A DNA stretch of 11,750 bases from assembly GCA_045586595.1 (NCBI GenBank), contig JAZNAQ010000036.1, positions 1 to 11,750 of the forward strand, written 5' to 3'. Below the pieces are notes generated by a model, which saw nothing but the letters and a program-made list of their open reading frames with translations, was not told where the DNA came from and did not search any database. The position numbers and the translations under genes are program-made. Of this stretch, positions 1-5,160 are shown one piece after another. The stretch comes from SIG480 sp045586595 (GTDB lineage: Bacteria; Bacillota; Clostridia; Oscillospirales; JAAYXM01). The first letter of the stretch is position 1. Every line of letters begins with the position of its first letter.

Positions 1-225
1 AAAATAATATATAATAATATACAGGATAGTGTAGTATAATATCCCTCTGGATAATAAGAGAATAATATATACTCTGGATAGCGTTATATAGTCCTATAAA
101 TGGTACAAATAAGGGATGATATAGGGTAATTAATGGGAAAAAGGGCGGTTTATACAGGATTGATACAGATTGCACAGAAAGCTGTGGTTAATCTTGTGCA
201 TATTTCACGAAGAGAAAAAAAGGTG
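1..225. other. AT-rich non-coding leader
   Basis: This stretch is strongly AT-rich compared with the rest of the window and has no convincing gene. It holds two direct copies of CTCTGGATA (45-53 and 72-80) and a short hairpin CACAG-AAAG-CTGTG (173-186). It could be a regulatory or replication-associated region, but I see no clear iteron array or DnaA-box cluster. A 34-residue ORF at 133-237 has only a weak ribosome binding site and runs into the next promoter. Confidence 0.4.
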
Positions 226-254
226 TTGACATACTGACAACAGTATGCTATCTT
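226..254 (+). promoter_or_regulatory. sigma-A-type promoter of the 25-residue peptide gene
   Basis: The -35 box TTGACA (226-231) is perfect and is separated by 17 bp from a -10 box TATCTT (249-254). Transcription would start near 261 and give a leader of about 77 nt before the ATG at 338. An 18-bp palindrome fills the spacer and overlaps the last base or two of the -35, so a bound regulator would block RNA polymerase. Confidence 0.75.
230..247. promoter_or_regulatory. palindromic operator, copy 1
   Basis: CATACTG-ACAA-CAGTATG is a perfect 7-bp inverted repeat with a 4-bp centre lying between the -35 and -10 boxes. A near-identical site (16 of 18 bases) lies at 729-746. Position and duplication indicate an operator. 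The RHH-like gene between the two copies is a natural candidate for the binding protein, which is inference. Confidence 0.65.
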
Positions 255-337
255 AAAGCCACCGGAGGACGAAAGCCCAACGGTAGCCCCAGCAAAGCAA
301 GGTCGGCGGCTAATCTCTTACATAGGAGATGATGCCA

Positions 338-415
338 ATGAGCACAACAGATATTATAGCACTGTTTGCACTCGTTCTCATGGCTATTTCTCTGGGTCTC
401 CAGATAAAGAAATAA
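338..415 (+). CDS. 25-residue hydrophobic peptide, type I toxin-like (holin-like toxin type)
   Basis: The peptide is a short polar N-terminus (MSTTD), one hydrophobic helix of about 16-18 residues (6-21), and a basic end QIKK. That is the architecture of small Firmicutes membrane toxins such as the holin-like Hol_Tox and TxpA/Bsr groups. The ATG at 338 follows AGGAGAT (324-330) at normal spacing and has its own TTGACA promoter. A strong opposing promoter (507-536) would produce an antisense RNA across the whole gene, as in type I toxin-antitoxin loci. Resemblance to the toxin families is by architecture and from memory, with no alignment done. Alternatives are a small membrane regulator or a spurious ORF; the SD, promoter and peptide composition together make the last less likely. 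Confidence 0.62.
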   Translation: MSTTDIIALFALVLMAISLGLQIKK

Positions 416-500
416 CCGCCCCCTGACCACAGCAAGAGACGGCAATTTCACCCATTCTTGATTGGCCGTTCTCCTGTTCGCGTCAGGAGAGAGCCGACCT
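338..500 (-). ncRNA. putative antisense antitoxin RNA (3' end not defined)
   Basis: A leftward transcript from the promoter at 507-536 would start near 500 and be complementary to the 3' region and whole frame of the 25-residue peptide. It has no good ORF of its own and folds at its 5' end into a CTCCTG/CAGGAG stem-loop and an ACGGC...GCCGT stem-loop. I do not see a clear intrinsic terminator, so the left boundary is nominal. This is inference from promoter position. Confidence 0.42.
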
Positions 501-712
501 TGTGGAATTATACCACCGACAGGAGGCGAAAGTCAATAGGAAAGACAAGCAACGAGGTAAAAGACCGCTGGAAAGCTGCCAATTATACACGGGTCAATAT
601 CTACCTCCCAAAAGAGGATGCAGAGGCCTATAAAGCTAAATGCACCGCAGAGGGAAAAGCCCTTTCAGACATTCCAAAAGAAGCAATTTATAAATTCTTA
701 GGGGACAAATAA
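500..712 (+). CDS. small ribbon-helix-helix-like (Arc-type) protein
   Basis: The core reads KTSNEVKDRW followed by YTRVNIYLPK and a C-terminal helical part, matching small Firmicutes phage and plasmid RHH proteins in which the YxRVxIYLPK strand contacts DNA. The start is uncertain. The TTG at 500 follows AGGAG (485-489) at about 10 nt and gives 70 residues. A much better AGGAGG (521-526) sits 9 nt before an ATA codon at 536, exactly where relatives of this family usually begin (M-S/G-K-T-S-N), giving 58 residues. I list the conventional start and flag the ATA. The antisense promoter overlaps the extra N-terminal part. The gene lies between two copies of the same palindrome (230-247, 729-746), so autoregulation at both is plausible. 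Confidence 0.68.
   Translation: MWNYTTDRRRKSIGKTSNEVKDRWKAANYTRVNIYLPKEDAEAYKAKCTAEGKALSDIPKEAIYKFLGDK
507..536 (-). promoter_or_regulatory. strong leftward promoter with extended -10
   Basis: Read on the minus strand there is TTGACT (536-531), an 18-bp spacer, and a perfect TATAAT (512-507) preceded by TGG, giving an extended -10 (TGnTATAAT). No leftward gene follows it. The RNA would run antisense to the small hydrophobic peptide gene, which is the main reason to see it as a functional antisense promoter. Confidence 0.65.
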
Positions 713-728
713 GTCCCTTAAAAATATA

Positions 729-746
729 CATACTGACCACCGTATG
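729..746. promoter_or_regulatory. palindromic operator, copy 2
   Basis: CATACTGACCACCGTATG matches the site at 230-247 at 16 of 18 positions and keeps the outer arms CATAC/GTATG. It lies just before the ribosome binding site of the gene at 763 and overlaps a possible TATACA -10 box (725-730) whose -35 is poor. The same protein probably binds both sites. Confidence 0.6.
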
Positions 747-762
747 ATAAAGGAGAAAGAAT

Positions 763-1098
763 ATGAAATACATCGAAACAGTTGGTAATCTCAGGTTTTA
801 CACAGACGAGGTTGGTTTTGCCCCCGGCGAATATGCACTGCTCGCCATAAACGGCGCAGATATTGTGGCAAATGGTGTTTATTGTTGCTCTGTTAAGGAT
901 GCTGTAAACCGGTTGCTCAACATTTATTTCGACACCTATTCCATAAGTGATATTCGTGCGGCTATGCCGGTTATTCGAGCGGAATACAACGGCGCTCTGC
1001 TCTCCGGGCAGATAGCCGGGTATAGCTCCATCGAATATTTCAAGCGAATAGACGACACAGAATATTACAAGCACTTCACACGTCGGCCCAAGATGTGA
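763..1098 (+). CDS. unrecognised 111-residue protein
   Basis: I do not recognise a family. The protein is mixed alpha/beta in composition with no signal peptide or membrane segment, and is aromatic-rich (many Tyr, for example IEYFKRIDDTEYYKHF near the end). The ATG follows AAAGGAG at a normal distance. It is the first gene after the second operator copy, so it is probably regulated by the same protein as the toxin-like promoter. Its TGA overlaps a GTG in the next frame (ATGTGA at 1093-1098). Confidence 0.75.
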   Translation: MKYIETVGNLRFYTDEVGFAPGEYALLAINGADIVANGVYCCSVKDAVNRLLNIYFDTYSISDIRAAMPVIRAEYNGALLSGQIAGYSSIEYFKRIDDTEYYKHFTRRPKM

Positions 1099-1142
1099 AT
1101 AAAAAGCTGACCTATCGGCTACACGGGGAGAAAGGGAAAACA

Positions 1143-1331
1143 ATGAAACTCACCAAAAAGCACGCCCGCGAAATTCTTGAGCTCCACAAGGACACAACCA
1201 ATTATTTTGACGGTTCAATGAGCCTTGACGAGTTTGAAAATATGCTTCTGTACCGCATGGGATTTGGAGCCGCTGAAACCTACACCATCTCAATGGCCTT
1301 GGTTCTTGCCGGTGCAAAGTTCTCCGATTGA
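1143..1331 (+). CDS. unrecognised 62-residue protein
   Basis: This is a soluble, largely helical small protein (MKLTKKHAREILELHKD..., then GSMSLDEFENMLLYRMGFG). I chose the ATG at 1143, preceded by a purine-rich GGGGAG/AAAGGG tract. An in-frame GTG at 1095 that overlaps the upstream stop codon would add 16 residues by coupled re-initiation. The frame stays open for another 46 codons after the TGA at 1329-1331, described separately. Confidence 0.68.
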   Translation: MKLTKKHAREILELHKDTTNYFDGSMSLDEFENMLLYRMGFGAAETYTISMALVLAGAKFSD

Positions 1332-1472
1332 TTAACTGTCAATATCCCGCCCAGGAGGTTACGAGGGCAGAGCCGCCGTTTTCCCTGGAACGACTTCAAA
1401 GACTTTGACGACTTCAAAGCCCGACAGACGGGCTACAAAAAATCCATTGACTTTCAGCCCGCCGGGGCTTAA
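1332..1472 (+). pseudogene. open frame without a start codon, in frame with the upstream gene
   Basis: After the TGA of the preceding gene the same frame remains open to the TAA at 1470-1472. Its latter part reads like real protein (RRFPWNDFKDFDDFKAR, then KKSIDFQPAGA) with codon use like its neighbours. A perfect AGGAGG lies at 1353-1358, yet no ATG, GTG or TTG follows within range in this frame. It may be a gene that lost its start, a small gene with an unusual start, or a readthrough extension. It is unlisted by ordinary gene calling and I cannot assign a function. Confidence 0.3.
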
Positions 1473-1497
1473 AATTAAATAAAAAGGGGAAAAAATT

Positions 1498-1749
1498 ATG
1501 ACCATAACAAGAGAGAAAATCACAGCTGCCATGACGCAGCTCGACCGTTTGAACTTAATCAACAAAATCATCTGTCCGGGCAAGGAGAATATCCGCGGTT
1601 GTCATCTTGGCAGGATCGTCATCACGCCCGAATGCTGCTGGAGCACTATTCACTTGCCTCAATGGGTGAAACTGGAAGATGAACCGGGCGCCCATTCTTA
1701 TCGCTTTTACTGCGACGAAAGCGGCAAATTTCTTGCTTGGGTGAAATGA
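1498..1749 (+). CDS. unrecognised 83-residue protein
   Basis: A soluble small protein with a helical N-terminus (TREKITAAMTQLDRLNLINKI) and a beta-rich, Trp- and Cys-containing C-terminal half (CPGK...GCHLG...PECCW...FYCDESGKFLAWVK). Five Cys residues suggest possible metal binding but do not form a classic zinc-finger spacing. The ATG follows AAAAGGGGAAAAAATT. It is separated by about 14 bp from the next gene, suggesting one operon with 763-2009. Confidence 0.75.
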   Translation: MTITREKITAAMTQLDRLNLINKIICPGKENIRGCHLGRIVITPECCWSTIHLPQWVKLEDEPGAHSYRFYCDESGKFLAWVK

Positions 1750-1763
1750 AAAAGGAGTAAAAC

Positions 1764-2009
1764 ATGGATAAATTCAGTATGGCAGAGATTGAAGCCGCCG
1801 TGAAGCTGTATAACTACATTGGGCGAGAGATAGAGGGAGAAACTATGCAGGAAGACATAGAGAACTACTGGTTGACAGTTCACACCGGCAGGGATAAGCA
1901 AGATTACTGTTGGTACTATGACGGCTCACCGACCACAAACGCCGCTATCAACATTGCCACCGGCGAGATTATCACCGACGAAGCCAGAATAGAAGAACTG
2001 TTTTGCTGA
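1764..2009 (+). CDS. unrecognised 81-residue acidic protein
   Basis: A small acidic protein, with a helical start (SMAEIEAAVKLYNYIGREIEGE) and a central WYYDG segment, ending IEELFC. There is no signal peptide or membrane segment. The ATG follows AAAAAGGAGTAAAAC, a good ribosome binding site. It is the last gene of the small-ORF operon; after it come a ribosome-binding-like AAAGGAG with no usable start and then a strong terminator. No family recognised. Confidence 0.75.
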   Translation: MDKFSMAEIEAAVKLYNYIGREIEGETMQEDIENYWLTVHTGRDKQDYCWYYDGSPTTNAAINIATGEIITDEARIEELFC

Positions 2010-2063
2010 GCTGAAAGGAGAAGAGACAGGCTGCGGACATATTCAGAGGCATTGACAAGGACT

Positions 2064-2093
2064 AAAGAGGGAGCGAAAGCTCCCTCTTTTTTT
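2064..2093 (+). terminator. intrinsic terminator of the small-ORF operon
   Basis: A perfect 9-bp stem AGAGGGAGC (2066-2074) / GCTCCCTCT (2079-2087) closes a GAAA tetraloop and runs into seven T residues. It separates the small-gene block from the low-complexity protein operon that starts at 2170. Confidence 0.92.
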
Positions 2094-2169
2094 ATTTCCC
2101 TGTCCAGATGTGGACACTGCCGCTCTCGTCATTTGCCGTTTATCATAAGCGCAGAAAGGAGGCGCAGCA

Positions 2170-2556
2170 ATGGCCTATAATTTCGGCGGCTATCAGCCCC
2201 AGAGTTACGGATACAATCAACCCCAGTATTTCCAGACCTACCAGCAGCCACAGCAGCCCCAGAGTCAGAACGCGCAAGATGCTTTTGCCTGTCGGCCTGT
2301 GACGAGCAGAGAGGAGGCAGTTGCAAGCCCTGCGGACTTTATGCGGCCTCTTATTATGCCTGATATGGCCCACGGCATGATATACGTCAAGAGGTTTAAT
2401 CCCTCCACCGGTGCAAGCGACATTCTGGACTTCAAACAGCAGTTTGGTGATAACTCTGCGCCCGCTCTGGACTATGTCACCAGACAGGAATTTGACCGGT
2501 TCTGCGCTGACCTGATGCGGAGAATAACACGGACTGGAGGCGAGGACGACGAATAA
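2170..2556 (+). CDS. Gln/Tyr/Pro-rich N-terminus phage protein, 128 residues
   Basis: Residues 1-35 are a low-complexity Gln/Tyr/Pro/Asn tract (repeated YQPQ, NQPQ, YQQPQQPQ), followed by a short folded part with an IMPDMAHGMIYVKRFN strand region and a helical, charged end (FDRFCADLMRRITR, then acidic GGEDDE). I recall similar small proteins with a disordered N-terminus followed by a GxIYVK strand in Firmicutes prophages, but of unknown role. The ATG follows AAAGGAGGCGCAGCA. It is the first gene after the terminator at 2064-2093 and the head of a rightward operon through 4936. Location and company suggest a late, possibly virion-associated gene, which is inference. Confidence 0.78.
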   Translation: MAYNFGGYQPQSYGYNQPQYFQTYQQPQQPQSQNAQDAFACRPVTSREEAVASPADFMRPLIMPDMAHGMIYVKRFNPSTGASDILDFKQQFGDNSAPALDYVTRQEFDRFCADLMRRITRTGGEDDE

Positions 2557-2575
2557 CATCCAGCAGCACCCGGTA

Positions 2576-2743
2576 ATGCGAGCCTTTATGCAGGCTCAAC
2601 AGGCAAAAGACCCGAGAGCCGCACAAGCAATGCAGATTATACAAGGCAAATCCCCCCAGCAACTACAGCAAATAGCCATGAACATGATGAAGGAACGGGG
2701 CCTTTCCCCGGAAGATATGTATAAGCGTCTTGGCTTTCGCTGA
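2576..2743 (+). CDS. small Gln/Met-rich helical protein (start uncertain)
   Basis: The frame encodes a short, Gln- and Met-rich, helical protein (MRAFMQAQQAKDP...SPQQLQQIAMNMMKERG...MYKRLGFR). It resembles small phage proteins that begin with an NNxxQxHP motif, and that motif (NNIQQHPV) lies in frame just upstream of this ATG. The ATG at 2576 has no ribosome binding site. A strong GGAGG (2536-2540) is at the right distance from an ACG codon at 2549, which would give 64 residues and overlap the end of the previous gene by 8 bases. I list the conventional ATG and regard the upstream start as likely. Confidence 0.6.
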   Translation: MRAFMQAQQAKDPRAAQAMQIIQGKSPQQLQQIAMNMMKERGLSPEDMYKRLGFR

Positions 2744-2754
2744 CAAGTAAATAC

Positions 2755-2770
2755 AGAGCAAAGCTCTTTT
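2755..2770 (+). terminator. weak intrinsic terminator candidate
   Basis: AGAGC-AAA-GCTCT followed by TTT(T) forms a 5-bp stem with a short T run. It may reduce but not stop transcription into the next gene. Confidence 0.3.
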
Positions 2771-2796
2771 CAGTTTTGAGGCGATCTTGATAAAAA

Positions 2797-2823
2797 CGCC
2801 CCCCGAATGTACACAGCGGGGCG
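2797..2823 (+). promoter_or_regulatory. GC-rich leader hairpin before the Gly/Trp-rich gene
   Basis: CGCCCC (2797-2802) pairs with GGGGCG (2818-2823) over a 15-nt loop. No T run follows, so it is more likely an mRNA leader or processing structure than a terminator. It sits about 43 nt before the ATG at 2866. Confidence 0.35.
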
Positions 2824-2865
2824 CGCGACCCGATTGTGAATAAAACTTGAAAGGAGCCTTTTTAT

Positions 2866-3627
2866 ATGGGCGAAAATTCCGGCGACCTCTCCCTTGGCTA
2901 CATGATGGGCCAGAGCGAGGGCAATAATGGAGGCTTTGGCGGTTGGGGTGATGGCATCTGGGCCATTATCATACTCGCCATGCTTGGTTTTGGTGGAGGT
3001 TGGGGCGGCGGCTTCGGCGGCTTTGGCGGCGGTTGGGGCGGCATGATGATGAATGGCGCACTGACCCGTGCCGAGCTCTATGACGGCTTTGCTATTCAGA
3101 ACATTGACAGCGCTGTCAGAGGCGTGCAGCAGGGCATTTGTGACAGCACCTATGCTCTCAACAATGCTATCAGCTCCGGTTTCTACGGTGTAGACAGAAG
3201 CATCTGCGACCTCAGCCACCAGATAAGTGACTGTTGCTGCACCACCAACAGAAACATTGACTCTGTCAAGTATGACATGGCCACTGGTTTCTGTAATCTC
3301 AGCAACACCATTCAGAACACCACAAGAGACATCATCGACAACCAGAACGCAAATTACAGAGGTCTGATGGACTTCATGGTTAATAACCAGCTCCAGGCTC
3401 TCAGAGACGAGAACCAGACTCTCAAGTTTGCGGCATCTCAGGCAAACCAGAACGCATTTATTACGGCAAATCAGGAGGCCCAGACTGCTGAACTTATTCG
3501 CAGGCTGCGCACTCCCGAAGCGGTCCCCGCCTATGTCGTTCCCAACCCCAACTGCTGCTACGGCAATCCTGTAGGCATTGGCTACGGTTACAACGGCGGC
3601 GGCAACGGTTGCGGCTGCGGCTGCTGA
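2866..3627 (+). CDS. Gly/Trp-rich, Cys-containing phage protein, 253 residues
   Basis: Residues 21-60 are Gly/Trp/Phe-rich with a short hydrophobic run (WAIIILAML, 32-40). A middle region of helical repeats follows (about 66-215), with recurring AIQNIDSAV / ALNNAISSG / GFYGVDRSI-like segments and Asn/Gln-rich helix faces, and then a Gly/Cys/Tyr tail ending CGCGC. Cys occurs at 92, 114, 123-125, 143, 230, 231, 249, 251 and 253. I recall proteins of this build (Gly/Trp head, helical repeat region, Cys tail) in gut Firmicutes phages, annotated as hypothetical. The build suggests an oligomeric, perhaps membrane- or particle-associated protein. The start follows GAAAGGAGC. Function unknown. Confidence 0.82.
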   Translation: MGENSGDLSLGYMMGQSEGNNGGFGGWGDGIWAIIILAMLGFGGGWGGGFGGFGGGWGGMMMNGALTRAELYDGFAIQNIDSAVRGVQQGICDSTYALNNAISSGFYGVDRSICDLSHQISDCCCTTNRNIDSVKYDMATGFCNLSNTIQNTTRDIIDNQNANYRGLMDFMVNNQLQALRDENQTLKFAASQANQNAFITANQEAQTAELIRRLRTPEAVPAYVVPNPNCCYGNPVGIGYGYNGGGNGCGCGC

Positions 3628-3640
3628 CACACTGGACATC

Positions 3641-3660
3641 GGGGAGGCGTAAGCCTCCCC
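3641..3660 (+). promoter_or_regulatory. perfect intergenic stem-loop
   Basis: GGGGAGGC-GTAA-GCCTCCCC is an 8-bp all-GC-but-one stem with a GNRA-like GTAA loop. It is followed directly by the ribosome binding site AAAGGAG of the next gene, not a T run. It most likely stabilises or separates the mRNA segments or affects translation of the gene at 3678. Confidence 0.55.
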
Positions 3661-3677
3661 TGAAAGGAGCTTAAAAT

Positions 3678-4091
3678 ATGTCTAACTGCAAAAGCGTGTG
3701 CCAGCTCTGCGACCGTCTGATTATCTCTCAGGCCGTAACCTTTGCCGATGGCACACTCACAATCAATCTCCCCGCTGGCAGTTACCTTGACGGCTGCAAA
3801 TACTGCCTTGTAATTGCCCAGACTATTCCCGCTGCAACTACCATTACCGCTCCCGTAGTTATTACAATAGGCGACGGCGCAGAGGAATACCCCTTGACAA
3901 ATCAGTGCTGCGCCCAAGTTGTAGCCAGTTCTCTCAGAACCCGTACCAGATATTCTACCATCGTCGGTACGACCGCTACCGGAGGCGTGTTCAAGATGCT
4001 TGGTCGTGGCTGCTGTGCTCCCGACAACAGACTTGCCGCGATTGACGGTACAGCCCCCGTCGCAGCTCCCGGAGGGGGTGACGGTGCGTGA
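3678..4091 (+). CDS. Cys-rich beta-type phage protein, 137 residues
   Basis: The N-terminus has CxxxCxxC (C4, C8, C11), followed by a Thr/Val/Ile-rich region of alternating strand character (about 15-105) and paired Cys (C40/C43, C77/C78, C112/C113), then an Ala/Pro/Gly tail. There is no signal peptide. The pattern fits a beta-rich structural or metal-binding protein, but I recognise no named family. ATG follows AAAGGAGC. Its TGA overlaps the GTG start of the next gene (GTGA at 4088-4091), indicating coupled translation. The shared Cys-richness with the gene at 2866 suggests that the two products act together, which is inference. Confidence 0.78.
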   Translation: MSNCKSVCQLCDRLIISQAVTFADGTLTINLPAGSYLDGCKYCLVIAQTIPAATTITAPVVITIGDGAEEYPLTNQCCAQVVASSLRTRTRYSTIVGTTATGGVFKMLGRGCCAPDNRLAAIDGTAPVAAPGGGDGA

Positions 4092-4936
4092 ATAGTCTTG
4101 CAAGAATGACCATGGTACGGTCTGCCACGCAGAATGAGACCGAGGCCAGACGCAGACGAGACAGCCGGGGGCGCTATACTTCCGAGATGGAAAACGACAC
4201 CGGCATGAACTACGAGGGCAGCTACCGCAACGGCTACGACTCTCCCCGCATGGGCGACGATGAAGAAAAATACCGTCGTAAATGGACTATCACTGAAAAT
4301 AACCGCAACAGAAGCGGCGATTATCGCAGTGAGTACATGAATACCTACCCCACCGAGAACGGCAACAGCCCAATGGAGGGCGACCCCACAAGAGGCCCCA
4401 GCCGTGGTTCTCGTCAGTATGAAGAAATGGAAACAGGCAATGACAGAGAGAAAATGCGCATGGCCTACAATCGCTATTACGGGGACGGCAGTTTTCGCGG
4501 TGAAAGCGAAGGACGGCGCATGATAGGTTTTGGCGGCGCAACCGAAGCGCATTATGACTATCCCTCTGACGAGAGTAGCCAGCGCCGGGAGAAACAGCGT
4601 GGTTATTCCCATTCTGAGTCCGTTGCTCCTCTTGACAAGGATACAGCTAAAGAGTGGGTAGCCTCCATGCGTAATTTTGACGGTTCAGAGCGTGGTGAGC
4701 ACTGGTCTTATGAGCAGGCTAAAGCCCTCATGCAGCAGCACGGTTGGAAACACAAACCCGCCGATTGGTATGCTATTCTCCACGCCGTGTACTACGATTA
4801 TTGCGGAGTTGCAAAAAAGTTCGGGCAAGACAAGAACACAGCGTTCTATGCTGAACTCGCCCACGCATGGCTTGACGACCCCGACGCAGTTGAGGATAAG
4901 GCCGCAATATACTTCGCAAAAATCGCCGAGCATTAA
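4088..4936 (+). CDS. Arg/Gly/Tyr-rich N-terminus plus conserved helical C-terminal domain, 282 residues
   Basis: The first 170 or so residues are low complexity, rich in Arg, Gly, Tyr, Asn, Glu and Ser (repeated short motifs such as GRYTSE, NGYDSPRMG, DYRSEYMN), and are predicted disordered. The last 100 residues form a compact helical domain (KEWVASMRNFDG...HWSYEQAKALMQQHGW...WYAILHAVYYDY...AFYAELAHAWLDD...AAIYFAKIAEH). I recall this C-terminal domain in Firmicutes phages as a conserved protein of unknown function. GTG is the start, with GGAGGGGGTGA upstream and 4-nt overlap with the previous gene. It ends the operon 6 bp before a terminator stem. Confidence 0.8.
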   Translation: MNSLARMTMVRSATQNETEARRRRDSRGRYTSEMENDTGMNYEGSYRNGYDSPRMGDDEEKYRRKWTITENNRNRSGDYRSEYMNTYPTENGNSPMEGDPTRGPSRGSRQYEEMETGNDREKMRMAYNRYYGDGSFRGESEGRRMIGFGGATEAHYDYPSDESSQRREKQRGYSHSESVAPLDKDTAKEWVASMRNFDGSERGEHWSYEQAKALMQQHGWKHKPADWYAILHAVYYDYCGVAKKFGQDKNTAFYAELAHAWLDDPDAVEDKAAIYFAKIAEH

Positions 4937-4942
4937 TCACAG

Positions 4943-4980
4943 AAGCCGAGGGATAACCCCTCGGCTTTTCCTTTGTTTTT
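4943..4980 (+). terminator. intrinsic terminator of the 2170-4936 operon
   Basis: A perfect 10-bp stem AAGCCGAGGG (4943-4952) / CCCTCGGCTT (4958-4967) with loop ATAAC is followed by TTTTCCTTTGTTTTT. It begins 6 bp after the stop codon. Confidence 0.92.
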
Positions 4981-5097
4981 CGTAAGCAATCCCGTAAGCA
5001 TTTTTGCGCTTATTTTTGTTATTTTTTGCTTATTCATTTAAGCATGGTCAAATTGTTTACATAGCCTCAAAACCCCGAAAGCATTGGTATTACAAGA

Positions 5098-5134
5098 AAA
5101 TCCCGCAACTTCAAGGGTTACGGGATTTCTTTTA
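5098..5134. terminator. bidirectional hairpin terminator beside the att core
   Basis: AAATCCCG (5098-5105) pairs with CGGGATTT (5121-5128); CTTTTATTT follows on the + strand and TTTTCTTG on the - strand. On the - strand it lies directly after the tRNA 3' end, the usual place of a tRNA terminator, so the sequence shared with the host may include it. Confidence 0.6.
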
Positions 5135-5136
5135 TT

Positions 5137-5160
5137 TGGTGGAGCCGAGGGGAGTTGAAC
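5137..5160 (-). other. attP core: 3' end of a tRNA gene
   Basis: Read on the - strand, GTTCAACTCCCCTCGGCTCC followed by ACCA has a T-loop (TTCAACT), the 3' T-stem, a 7-nt acceptor arm CGGCTCC and ACCA. The matching 5' acceptor GGAGCCG is absent where it should be and the T-stem has a mismatch, so this is only the tRNA tail. Phages carry such tails to rebuild the tRNA after integration. The integrase gene starts 70 bp to the right. Confidence 0.68.

Larger units (their letters stand above)
298..502. repeat. 10-bp inverted repeat flanking the small peptide gene
   Basis: CAAGGTCGGC (298-307) and its exact complement GCCGACCTTG (493-502) bracket the 25-residue ORF. A + strand transcript spanning both could close a long-range stem around the toxin-like frame, a feature known from type I toxin mRNAs. 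The right arm coincides with the predicted 5' end of the antisense RNA. A second hairpin, CTCCTG-N7-CAGGAG, lies just inside the right arm at about 471-489. Confidence 0.5.

Noticed and set aside
133..237. 34-residue ORF (MGKRAVYTG...)
   Set aside because: Only a weak AGGG upstream, it overlaps the promoter and operator at 226-247, and the surrounding DNA is AT-rich and looks regulatory.
458..500. TTG at 458 as start of the RHH-like gene
   Set aside because: It has no ribosome binding site, and the extra residues lie over the hairpin and antisense RNA region.
718..1143. Minus-strand 141-residue ORF opposite 763-1098
   Set aside because: Shadow frame; the + strand gene has an SD, normal start and operon context.
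2010..2063. Short frame after AAAGGAG reading QAADIFRGIDKD before a stop
   Set aside because: It has no start codon in range and only 16 or so codons; perhaps a remnant of a deleted gene, but too short to claim.
2770..3639. Minus-strand 289-residue Ala/Val-rich ORF
   Set aside because: Antisense shadow of the Gly/Trp-rich gene; its Ala/Val richness is a by-product of the GC-rich sense codons, and it has no ribosome binding site.
3902..4612. Minus-strand 236-residue ORF
   Set aside because: Antisense shadow of 3678-4936 without start signals.
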